From: 2-01-FULL-51-21 sp964348955
GTDB taxonomy: Bacteria > Patescibacteriota > Minisyncoccia > Phycocordibacterales > 2-01-FULL-51-21
NCBI GenBank assembly: GCA_964348955.1
Contig: CAYGEN010000032.1
Span: forward strand, 1-6,938
Direction of reading: 5' to 3'
DNA: 6,938 nt
The notes below the pieces were generated by a model that was not told the DNA's origin, searched no databases, and was given only the letters and a program-made list of their open reading frames with translations. Numbering within the stretch: position 1 is the stretch's first letter; every line of letters starts with the position of its first letter. This document shows positions 1-6,183 of this stretch, piece after piece. The translations under genes were made by a program, and so were the position numbers.

Positions 1-1068
1 CAATTACTGTACGGGGTCAGTATAGCCGAGAAAATTTCAGGTCGTCACCCAACATTACCAATACTAAATTGTTTATTATTGGACGCACAAGAGGGTATAC
101 TGAAAATAAAAGCAACTAATCTTGAATTAGGTATTGAGATTACAGTCTCTTCAAAAATTTCCTCTCCCGGGGTAGTAGCGGTTCCTGCCGCAACCCTTTT
201 TAACACACTTAACAACACAAGAGACACGACGCTTATCCTTGAGTTGCAAAATGATAATTTAGTCATTCAAACGCCCACAAGTAAGACGATTATTAAAGTG
301 GTTCCTGCTGACGATTTTCCAACACTTCCTCATATTTCGGTTGAACCGTTTAGTATAAAAAATTCCGATATTATGAGAGGACTTAAAGCGGTGTGGTATA
401 GCGCGTCAACCGCGACCATAAAACCTGAATTAAGTAGTGTGTATATTTATGCTGAAGGAAACTCATTAGTATTTGTTGCAACCGACTCTTTTCGTCTCGC
501 GGAAAAAATAATCCCCACCAAACAAACATATACCTTTAAACCAATTCTGCTTCCTTTGCGGGCAATACCGGAGCTCATGCGCGCGCTGGAGCGGTCGGAA
601 GAAAATGTAGCGGTTTCAGTTAGTGAGCATCAAATATCATTCACCTTGGATACCATTTACTTCACCTCGCGAATTGTGGACGCCATGTATCCCGACTATC
701 GACAAATCATCCCCAAGGAAAAAACAAGTGAAGTGATAGTGCTCAAGCACGATATATTCTCCGTTTTAAAAAAGACCGCCGTGTTTTCCGGCAAATTCAA
801 TCAGGTGCATATTGAGGTGGACCCGAAAAAGAAACAGTGTATTGTTTCGGCGAAAAGTGAAATAGGCGAGACATCGGATGCGCTCGCCGCGGCGCTTACC
901 GGCGACGAAGTGGCAATTAACTTCAATCTTAAATATCTTACCGACTGTTTTCAGGCGATTATGGGCGACAGCGTCTCGCTCTCTTTCAGTGGCAGTGGAA
1001 AACCGCTTGTTATTCGTGATGTTTCAGACGCCTCATATTTGTATTTAGTAATGCCTATGAATCGTTAA
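1..1068 (+). CDS. dnaN: DNA polymerase III sliding clamp (beta subunit), 5'-truncated by window
   Basis: The beta clamp is a ring-shaped homodimer that encircles DNA and tethers the replicative polymerase and repair proteins. The frame is open from base 1: the first codons read QLLYGVSIAEKISGRHPTLP, which aligns with the family's N-terminal helix and the conserved PTLPIL segment. I therefore treat the gene as entering from outside the window, with roughly ten N-terminal residues missing. The TTG at 79 lies inside the first domain and is not the start. 355 residues are visible, against about 366-380 in the family. The C-terminus YLVMPMNR matches the conserved clamp ending (VMPMR-type), which lines the peptide-binding pocket. 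Hand-counted GC is about 38-39% in 1-540 and about 46% in 541-1068, with TTA/ATA-rich codons in the first part. The gene is followed 42 bases later by a DUF721-like gene, as in other replication loci. dnaA may lie upstream, but it is not visible. Confidence 0.95.
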   Translation, partial: QLLYGVSIAEKISGRHPTLPILNCLLLDAQEGILKIKATNLELGIEITVSSKISSPGVVAVPAATLFNTLNNTRDTTLILELQNDNLVIQTPTSKTIIKVVPADDFPTLPHISVEPFSIKNSDIMRGLKAVWYSASTATIKPELSSVYIYAEGNSLVFVATDSFRLAEKIIPTKQTYTFKPILLPLRAIPELMRALERSEENVAVSVSEHQISFTLDTIYFTSRIVDAMYPDYRQIIPKEKTSEVIVLKHDIFSVLKKTAVFSGKFNQVHIEVDPKKKQCIVSAKSEIGETSDALAAALTGDEVAINFNLKYLTDCFQAIMGDSVSLSFSGSGKPLVIRDVSDASYLYLVMPMNR

Positions 1069-1096
1069 GGTACTTTCAACATCATGTATGGTCGAA

Positions 1097-1102
1097 TATA
1101 AC
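1097..1102 (+). promoter_or_regulatory. Candidate -10 element for the dciA-like gene
   Basis: TATAAC (5/6 to TATAAT) sits 8 bases before the ATG at 1111, so transcription would start at about 1109-1110 and give an essentially leaderless mRNA. No convincing -35 is visible; TTTCAA at 1074-1079 has 17-base spacing but a poor match. The gene may equally be read through from dnaN. Confidence 0.3.
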
Positions 1103-1110
1103 ATTGTGCA

Positions 1111-1365
1111 ATGTTCCAAGAAATCCAAAACATTCTTAAGCGGCTGCAGTTGCCTAAAAGTCCGAGGCGCACCGAGGTTGCAATTGCAGAGGCGATAGTC
1201 CCGCTCATTAATTTCTCCCTCACAAAAGAAGACGTGCGCTTTCGTGATAGCGTGGTGTACCTTGCGGTTCCGCCGCTGGTTCGCAACGAGATAGTGTTAA
1301 AAAAAGGGAAGATACTTTCTCTCTTGCGAGATAAAACCGGTGAGAAGATAACCGATATACGATGA
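1111..1365 (+). CDS. dciA: DUF721 / DciA-like small protein (candidate replicative helicase loader)
   Basis: This is an 84-residue protein with an N-terminal helical segment (MFQEIQNILKRL) and a C-terminal half that follows the DUF721 pattern. That pattern is a beta-strand with hydrophobic alternation (VVYLAVPPLVRNEIVL, residues ~48-63), a helix with K-I-L-S-L-L (~67-72), and the closing 'G-x-x-I-x-D-I-R' (GEKITDIR). In characterised bacteria, DciA (DUF721) helps load the DnaB helicase and is often encoded near dnaA or dnaN. Position directly after dnaN supports the call. An in-frame TAA at 1099-1101 fixes ATG 1111 as the first possible start. There is no Shine-Dalgarno. It is short even for the family, as is common in reduced genomes. 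It ends in TGA, which argues for the standard code. The family assignment is by pattern, not alignment, and the helicase-loading role is inferred. Confidence 0.68.
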   Translation: MFQEIQNILKRLQLPKSPRRTEVAIAEAIVPLINFSLTKEDVRFRDSVVYLAVPPLVRNEIVLKKGKILSLLRDKTGEKITDIR

Positions 1366-1371
1366 GAAGCT

Positions 1372-3882
1372 CTACCGCACGGTGAATGCCACCTCGGTAG
1401 CGCTTTTATTGAGCACGGCATCGTATGCCACGATACGAAGCGTATTTTCTTTATTGATATTTTCGACACCTCCCGGTACGAAGGAGAAAGAAAATGGGGT
1501 CCGGTTTACGGTGCCAACCGGCGTTCCATTGACAAAGAAATCAACTTTTAAAAGAGGAAACCGTCCCTGGCTTGCGAGTGTGACCGCCACCCTGCTCTCA
1601 GTATCAAAGGTTTCATTTAGGCGTGGCGAGAGTACGGTGATGGTTGGGGCAAATTGCGGTCCATGGACATCATCGTACTCGGTTGGCTTTGCGATGTTTA
1701 AACCGTCCGTAATGCCACGCGCCGCTTTCCAAAGGGTAATGGGATATTCCCAGTTGGCAAACTGCGGGTCGCTTTCGGGGTGTGCGGGAGCGGGCCCGAG
1801 CGGGTTATCTTTATCCACAGAATAGAGAATTGAATGCACGTCGCCGGTTGCCTTGTCTATGCGCAGTTCGGGCGGCGTAAACTCGGTTGCGAGTTTTCCT
1901 GAAATTGAGTCAATAGTGTATCCCTCTCCTCCTTGCCAAAGTCCTTTGAAAATCGGTTTTAGGTTTTCGGTATCAATTCGGTCCGGTTTTTTAAATGAAT
2001 TGTTGGGGTAGGCGGCGATCGCTTCCTGCATAAAAGCATTCCACATAGGTGCGACAATAAAACCGGCGATTTTTTTTACCATCGGCGAGTTGTCATTGTT
2101 GCCCGCCCACGCCCCGACCACAATGTCCGGCGTATAGCCGATAATCCATGCATCGCGGTAGTTGTTCGTGGTGCCGGTTTTAACCGCTACCTCATGGCCC
2201 GGAAAATTTAAAACTGAATTGGAGCCGAATTCCGGCGTACGAGCGACATTGTCCGAAAGAATATCGGTAACGGTGCGGGCAATAGCGGGAGGCAACACCT
2301 CCGCGGGGCGGGGGTTGTAGGATTCCAATACTTTGCCGCCAGCGTCTTCTACTTTTAGAATACCCGTCGGCGTATTGCGCGCGCCGTCATTCGGAAATAC
2401 GCCGTATGCGCCCGCCATATCAAGTAGCGTTACTTCGCCGCCGCCGAGCACCAACGTAAGCCCGTATTGATTGATATTGCCAAGCGTCGTGATGCCGAGG
2501 TTTTTTGCAAGTTGGAGCGAGTCTTTAAGTCCGGCGAGGTAAAAAACTTTTACCGCCGGAATATTGCGCGACTGGGCGAGCGCGTCGCGGAGCGTTATCG
2601 GTCCGAGAAAGTTGTTGTCATAATTGACCGGCGAGTAACACCCGGGTTTCTCCTCATTACCGAGCGTGATATCTTCCGGTCGGCAGGAGGTGGAGAATTG
2701 CGTTCGCAGGTCAAAAACAACCGTCTCTTGCGTATACCCTTTCAAGAACGCCTCTGCGTAGACAAAGGGTTTAAAAGCCGACCCCGGCTGTCGATGGGCG
2801 AGCGCAACGTTAAAGTTTCCATCAATTTCTTTGTCAAAATAATCACGAGAACCGACCATTACGAGAATCTGCCCGGTCTTTGGGTCAAGCGCCACCATAG
2901 CGGCGTTTGAAGCGTTAAAGTTTTTCTCATTGTCCGTGGCGTACTTTTTAACAATCTCCTCCGCTTTGCGCTGCATATCGTAGTCAAGGGTGGTGATAAT
3001 CTTAAGCCCATTTTCAATCGCATCTTGCCCGTATTTTTGTTCAAGGTATTCGCGGATGTAAAATACGAAATGCGGCGCTTTCAGACTTTGGTCCGCCGCC
3101 GGCTTAAATGCAACACGCTCTGCCAGCGCCGCTTCATACTCATCTTTCGCGATGAACCCGTTGTCAATCATTTTTTTCAGCACCGTATTTTTACGTTCTT
3201 CCAGTTTGTCGCGGTGCGAGCCGTAGGGCGAGTAGTAAGTCGGCGCTTGCGGAAGGGCGGCAAGATACGCGGACTCGGCAAGCGTGAGGGCGCTTGCTGA
3301 CGTGCCAAAATATGCCTCGGATGCCGCCTCAATGCCGTAGAGATTGCCGCCGTAGGGTGTTTCATTTAAATACAGTCCGAGAATCTCGTCTTTGGTTAAG
3401 ACCCGTTCCATTTTTATCGCAAGAATCCACTCTTTCAGTTTGCGTGAAAGGGTCTTTTCGGTGGTGAGTATCGAGTTTTTTACCACCTGCTGGGTGATGG
3501 TTGACCCTCCCTGGCTAAAACCTAACGAGGTGATATTGGCGAGAATAGCGCGGAGGATGGAGGTAAATCGTATGCCGCCGTGCAGATAAAAATTTTCGTC
3601 TTCAATCGCAACCGTCGCATTTTTTATGTCGCGGGGAATTTGGTCGTAGGAAATTACCGTACGCTCTGCGTTACCGTGGAGGTCATACAAAAGAACGGCG
3701 CCGGTGCGGTCGTAGATTTTCGTTGACTGTTCAATTTTGCGATTTTCAAACGAGGAGAGGTCGGGGACGCGCAGGCTCGCGCCCCACAAGGCCAAAAAGC
3801 CCGTACCAAGGAGGGCAAGGCTTACGACCACCATGGGGAATCGTCTTCGTCTCTCGCGATTGCGCGGCATATGCTTTTCCAT
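1372..3882 (-). CDS. Class A penicillin-binding protein (PBP1A-type glycosyltransferase/transpeptidase) with C-terminal Ig-like domain
   Basis: This bifunctional peptidoglycan synthase of 836 residues polymerises lipid II and cross-links the stem peptides outside the membrane. In order it shows: a basic N-terminus (RNRERRRR); one membrane anchor (~15-36); the GT51 domain with catalytic E94 in EDENFYLHGG, the GGSTITQQ motif (125-132), RKLKEW (147-152) and GLYLNETPYGG (169-179); then the transpeptidase with nucleophile S368/K371 in GSAFK, S438-R-N440 (SxN) and K568-T-G570. Residues ~745-836 have alternating hydrophobic strands typical of a bacterial Ig-like fold, a common PBP tail in Gram-positive-like and CPR cell envelopes. 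I place the start at ATG 3882. ATG 3870 (MPRNRE) is an alternative with GGAAAAGC before it. The longer frame to 4104 overlaps tyrS and is spurious. The stop TAG lies 6 bases from the stop of the convergent dciA-like gene. Confidence 0.95.
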   Translation of the reverse strand: MEKHMPRNRERRRRFPMVVVSLALLGTGFLALWGASLRVPDLSSFENRKIEQSTKIYDRTGAVLLYDLHGNAERTVISYDQIPRDIKNATVAIEDENFYLHGGIRFTSILRAILANITSLGFSQGGSTITQQVVKNSILTTEKTLSRKLKEWILAIKMERVLTKDEILGLYLNETPYGGNLYGIEAASEAYFGTSASALTLAESAYLAALPQAPTYYSPYGSHRDKLEERKNTVLKKMIDNGFIAKDEYEAALAERVAFKPAADQSLKAPHFVFYIREYLEQKYGQDAIENGLKIITTLDYDMQRKAEEIVKKYATDNEKNFNASNAAMVALDPKTGQILVMVGSRDYFDKEIDGNFNVALAHRQPGSAFKPFVYAEAFLKGYTQETVVFDLRTQFSTSCRPEDITLGNEEKPGCYSPVNYDNNFLGPITLRDALAQSRNIPAVKVFYLAGLKDSLQLAKNLGITTLGNINQYGLTLVLGGGEVTLLDMAGAYGVFPNDGARNTPTGILKVEDAGGKVLESYNPRPAEVLPPAIARTVTDILSDNVARTPEFGSNSVLNFPGHEVAVKTGTTNNYRDAWIIGYTPDIVVGAWAGNNDNSPMVKKIAGFIVAPMWNAFMQEAIAAYPNNSFKKPDRIDTENLKPIFKGLWQGGEGYTIDSISGKLATEFTPPELRIDKATGDVHSILYSVDKDNPLGPAPAHPESDPQFANWEYPITLWKAARGITDGLNIAKPTEYDDVHGPQFAPTITVLSPRLNETFDTESRVAVTLASQGRFPLLKVDFFVNGTPVGTVNRTPFSFSFVPGGVENINKENTLRIVAYDAVLNKSATEVAFTVR

Positions 3883-3885
3883 ACT

Positions 3886-3891
3886 AACATA
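3886..3891 (-). promoter_or_regulatory. Candidate -10 element for the PBP gene
   Basis: On the minus strand TATGTT (4/6 to TATAAT) precedes ATG 3882 by 3 bases and ATG 3870 by 15. A start site 7 bases downstream of it would fall inside the first codons after 3882. If this promoter is used, translation would therefore begin at 3870, behind GGAAAAGC. No good -35 is seen in the 70-base spacer shared with tyrS. Confidence 0.2.
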
Positions 3892-3917
3892 CCGTTGCGG
3901 GTGCCCGTTCGCACTCC

Positions 3918-3945
3918 TTAAGCTGATGGGCGCGTATGGTAGAGT
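3918..3945 (+). promoter_or_regulatory. Candidate tyrS promoter (extended -10)
   Basis: TTAAGC (3918-3923, 3/6 to TTGACA) is followed after 16 bases by TAGAGT (3940-3945), which is preceded by TGG. Together they form an extended -10 of the type TGnTAnAnT. The -10 ends 7 bases before the tyrS ATG at 3953, predicting a leaderless or one-base-leader transcript. No T-box leader or other attenuator fits in the short spacer. Confidence 0.4.
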
Positions 3946-3952
3946 AGAGCGT

Positions 3953-5158
3953 ATGCCACAAATTATTACCGACCCGAAACGAATAGACCTCATTCTTGAC
4001 CGTGGGGTTATTACCTCCATTCTTCCCGATAAAGCGGCATTCCGCGAGCTTCTCTTGAGTGGAAAACGAATTCGTATGTACATCGGCGCCGACCCCACCT
4101 CCACGGCGCTACACTTAAGCCATGCAAAAAATTATCTTCTGCTGGAAGATTTCCGCCAACTCGGACATGAAATCATTGTTCTTTTCGGCAGTTTCACGGC
4201 GCGCATCGGAGACCCAAGCGGCAAAGACGGCGCGCGCCAACCGCTGTCTGAGATGCAAGTAAAAGAAAATGTTACGGATTGGTTGCGGCAAATACACCCC
4301 CTCATGGGTTTTGACGATGCGGATAATTCTCCGATTGTGCGCTATAACGACGAGTGGCTTGCGAAGCTCTCATTTGCGGATGTCATGGAGCTCGCCCATC
4401 ACTTTACCGTTCAACAAATGCTTGAGCGAGACATGTTTGAACGGCGGCTTAGCGAACGGAAACCGATTTACCTTCACGAATTTTTCTATCCGCTCATGCA
4501 GGGGTACGACAGTGTGGCACTTGACGTTGATGTGGAGGTCGGCGGCAGTGACCAGACCTTTAATATGCTTGCGGGGCGCACGCTTCTTCGCAAACTCAAA
4601 AACAAAGAGAAACATGTTGTGGTCGTAAACCTCATGGAAAACCCAAAGACCGGGGAGCTTATGTCCAAGAGCCGCGGGAGTGGCGTGTTTCTGGGTACGT
4701 CGCCGCCGGAATTTTTCGGCAGTGTGATGGCGTTGCCGGACGAGATGATACCGTTACTTCTCTTGAACCTCACGCGCATTACGCTCGAAGAGATAGAAGA
4801 AACGCTTTCACTGCCGCCGCGAGACGCAAAAATGCGCGCCGCGTTTGAAATCACTAAACTTTTTCACACTGAAACGGGCGCGCGTGAGGCGGAGGATTCC
4901 TTTGTGCGCACCTTCAGGGGCGGCGGCGCGCCGGAGGAAGCGGAAGCACTCGCCGTTCCTTCGGGTACGGCGCTTTTAAACGCGCTCTCGCCGCGTTTCG
5001 GCTCTAAAATGGAACTGCGGCGGCTTGTTTCGGCGGGCGCGGTCGCGAAGGTTGGCGGCGGAAAAATCGAAGACCCGAATTACCGGTTGACGGAGGAAGC
5101 CGTCCTTCGCATCGGCAAGCATCGGTTTGTAAAAATTCTTATATCACCCGATGCCTAG
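3953..5158 (+). CDS. tyrS: Tyrosine--tRNA ligase
   Basis: This cytoplasmic class I aminoacyl-tRNA synthetase charges tRNA-Tyr with tyrosine. It has 401 residues, the normal family length. The Rossmann catalytic domain shows YIGADPT (43-49), the HIGH-type motif HLSH (54-57), IGDPSGK (85-91) and the tyrosine-binding pattern Y179-x3-Q183-x2-D186. VEVGGSDQ (194-201) is also present. The sequence style resembles the TyrZ subgroup. The KMSKS loop reads LMSKS (236-240), keeping the second lysine (K239) but not the first. The anticodon-binding helical domain follows, and residues ~353-400 form an S4 RNA-binding domain (MELRRLVSAGAV...). I chose ATG 3953 because MPQIITDPKR begins where the family begins. 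The open frame upstream to 3737 overlaps the divergent PBP gene and is not conserved-looking. The gene ends in TAG, 16 bases before a strong terminator. Confidence 0.96.
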   Translation: MPQIITDPKRIDLILDRGVITSILPDKAAFRELLLSGKRIRMYIGADPTSTALHLSHAKNYLLLEDFRQLGHEIIVLFGSFTARIGDPSGKDGARQPLSEMQVKENVTDWLRQIHPLMGFDDADNSPIVRYNDEWLAKLSFADVMELAHHFTVQQMLERDMFERRLSERKPIYLHEFFYPLMQGYDSVALDVDVEVGGSDQTFNMLAGRTLLRKLKNKEKHVVVVNLMENPKTGELMSKSRGSGVFLGTSPPEFFGSVMALPDEMIPLLLLNLTRITLEEIEETLSLPPRDAKMRAAFEITKLFHTETGAREAEDSFVRTFRGGGAPEEAEALAVPSGTALLNALSPRFGSKMELRRLVSAGAVAKVGGGKIEDPNYRLTEEAVLRIGKHRFVKILISPDA

Positions 5159-5174
5159 ATTGTAATTTCTGTGG

Positions 5175-5220
5175 CCTACACGAAAAAACACCCGTTCAAA
5201 CGGGTGTTTTTTCGTGTAGG
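5175..5220. terminator. Bidirectional intrinsic terminator between tyrS and the acidic small gene
   Basis: The arms CCTACACGAAAAAACACCCG (5175-5194) and CGGGTGTTTTTTCGTGTAGG (5201-5220) are perfect complements. The pairing extends to 22 bp with the TT/AA next to the loop, leaving a 2-base core that would open to a small loop in RNA. The GC-rich part ACACCCGTT/AACGGGTGT is followed by T6 on both strands, so it can stop tyrS from the left and the convergent small gene (stop at 5241) from the right. Confidence 0.9.
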
Positions 5221-5240
5221 AAATAAAGGGTAAATACCAT

Positions 5241-5369
5241 TTACTCTTCCTCGTCCTCTTCTACGGTACCAGTTTCTTCTTCGTCCGCTTCGTCTTCGCT
5301 CACAATGTCTTCCTCACTGACCTCTTCCTCGCCAAAGAGATTAAAACGATCTTCTTCCAAGTACATCAT
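5241..5369 (-). CDS. Very acidic 42-residue hypothetical protein
   Basis: Reading the minus strand from ATG 5369 gives a 42-residue protein that begins MMYLEEDRFNLFGEEE, continues as an E/D-rich tail and ends EEDEEE before TAA. It has 22 acidic residues and a single basic one (R8). Hydrophobic residues cluster in the first 12 positions (Y3, L4, F9, L11, F12). A second ATG at 5366 could be the start (41 residues). Support for a real gene comes from the complete frame, its placement directly upstream of a terminator that also works on this strand, and the unusual but coherent composition, with GAA/GAG/GAC mixed rather than a simple repeat. There is no clear Shine-Dalgarno or promoter; the region upstream (TTAATATTTCTTTAACC) is AT-rich. 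I do not recognise a family. The tail should be disordered. The FNLF stretch resembles a sliding-clamp-binding motif, which is speculation. Confidence 0.6.
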   Translation of the reverse strand: MMYLEEDRFNLFGEEEVSEEDIVSEDEADEEETGTVEEDEEE

Positions 5370-5551
5370 GGTACTTTTGTGTGGTTAAAGAAATATTAAT
5401 CGAACAGACGAACAATTCTAAAGCGTTGCCGCGCTCAACATGAGAATGGTCACGCTTCGCCCCACTATTGTTAGCGCAAGTATGGAAAAAATCAAGCTAA
5501 GGGTATTTATCCTGTGGATAGCCGCTCTGGGACGCTTTCGGAAGTAACATT

Positions 5552-5586
5552 GCCCCCACTTGGAAGCCGAGCTTCCAAGTGGGGGC
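5552..5586. repeat. Perfect 16-bp inverted repeat directly after ruvC
   Basis: GCCCCCACTTGGAAGC (5552-5567) and GCTTCCAAGTGGGGGC (5571-5586) pair perfectly around a 3-base loop (CGA). It begins at the base next to the ruvC stop codon (5587-5589 on the minus strand). Neither strand carries a T tract after the stem, so it is not a canonical intrinsic terminator. It may protect the ruvC mRNA 3' end, act as a non-canonical terminator, or belong to a dispersed REP-like family. Confidence 0.7.
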
Positions 5587-6063
5587 TTATGGGCGGTAGG
5601 AGGCAAGGGCGGTGAGGCCGATGGCGATAGCGTCGTATTCGTCGTCCAAGCGCGTCCTCGCGTCGGGGAGGATAATGAGGTGGGGAAGCATGCGCATGAT
5701 GTCGCTCTTACGGCTCTTCCCGTATCCGGTAATTGCAACCTTCACCTGAAGCGGCGTGTATTCCAGAATGGGAATCTCGCGTGATGCCGCAAGTGCGATG
5801 AGCGCGCCGCGCACCTCGGCGACCCTCATGGCGGTTTTTTGGTTGTTCGTCAAAAAAAGTTTCTCAAGCGCAAAGAGCGTCGGGGAGTGTTTCCCAATCA
5901 ATGCGGTAATTTCCACCATGACCGCATTAAGACGCTCGGGGAAAGGTGTTTGTGCGCTTGTCACAATGCATGCCGAGTACTGAAGTATGTCGGCGTTTTG
6001 TATGCGGTCAATAACCGCAACTCCCGCTCTTCCGAAACCCGGGTCAATCGCGAGCACTCTCAT
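5587..6063 (-). CDS. ruvC: Crossover junction endodeoxyribonuclease RuvC
   Basis: RuvC is the Holliday-junction resolvase: as a dimer it cuts symmetric strands at four-way junctions, working with the RuvAB branch-migration motor. The 158-residue product matches the usual 155-175. The RNase H-like fold begins RVLAIDPGFG, with acidic residues D7, E67 (LEKLFLTNNQ), D141 and D144 (DEYDAIAIG) corresponding to the family's four metal ligands (D7, E66, D138, D141 in E. coli). The conserved P-x-x-VK-x-A-x-x-G-x-G segment (104-115, followed by K116-S-R-K119) is also intact. Start ATG 6063 is chosen because MRVLAIDPG is the family's N-terminus. The frame is open 52 codons further upstream, but that part lacks family character. 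No ruvA or ruvB is in the window. A 16-bp hairpin touches the stop codon. Confidence 0.95.
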   Translation of the reverse strand: MRVLAIDPGFGRAGVAVIDRIQNADILQYSACIVTSAQTPFPERLNAVMVEITALIGKHSPTLFALEKLFLTNNQKTAMRVAEVRGALIALAASREIPILEYTPLQVKVAITGYGKSRKSDIMRMLPHLIILPDARTRLDDEYDAIAIGLTALASYRP

Positions 6064-6069
6064 GGCCAC

Positions 6070-6075
6070 AGTATA
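6070..6075 (-). promoter_or_regulatory. Candidate ruvC -10 element
   Basis: On the minus strand TATACT (5/6 to TATAAT) lies 6 bases before ATG 6063, so a start site 7 bases after the hexamer would fall exactly on the A of ATG, giving a leaderless transcript. No -35 with a good match is visible at 16-18 base spacing. GGAG occurs 12 bases before the ATG, too far for a normal ribosome binding site. Confidence 0.4.
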
Positions 6076-6165
6076 CTCCACTTGCTTGTTATATTTCACA
6101 TCCCAATCCAATGGCGATTCGCCACTTTCTTCACCGACTATGCAATCAAACAGAAACAGAAAACT

Positions 6166-6183
6166 ATTATGATATATCATAAT
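6166..6183. promoter_or_regulatory. Perfect 18-bp palindrome, operator-like
   Basis: ATTATGATATATCATAAT is a perfect palindrome in the 195-base spacer between the TrpR-like gene and ruvC, about 103 bases upstream of the ruvC ATG. It contains TATGAT (5/6 to a -10) on both strands. Its size and symmetry fit a binding site for a dimeric helix-turn-helix regulator. The rest of the spacer holds a shorter palindrome, TGGCGATTCGCCA (6112-6124), and no gene that I can support. Confidence 0.4.

Noticed and set aside
79..1068. dnaN starting at TTG 79
   Set aside because: The frame is open to base 1 and the upstream codons encode the conserved clamp N-terminus including GRHPTLPIL, so the true start lies outside the window.
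1811..1819. Perfect DnaA box TTATCCACA
   Set aside because: It is single, inside the PBP coding sequence (codons for V-D-K), with no cluster of boxes nearby; a chance match.
2467..3589. Plus-strand frames inside the PBP gene
   Set aside because: They are shadows of a gene with clear catalytic motifs on the other strand and show no domain of their own.
3737..3952. N-terminal extension of TyrRS
   Set aside because: It is antisense to the PBP N-terminus, and the family's N-terminus matches MPQIITDPKR at 3953.
3883..4104. 74-residue N-terminal extension of the PBP
   Set aside because: It overlaps the tyrS start and coding region on the opposite strand and lacks PBP character; the basic segment plus membrane anchor right after 3882 is the normal N-terminus.
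5513..5521. DnaA-box-like TGTGGATAG in the ruvC/acidic-gene spacer
   Set aside because: One 8/9 match without a cluster or AT-rich unwinding region; not enough for an origin.
5418..5738. 106-residue minus-strand frame overlapping ruvC
   Set aside because: Its first two thirds are an alternative frame of ruvC with low-complexity P/S/T composition; only the short hydrophobic tail is worth noting, and that is listed as a finding.
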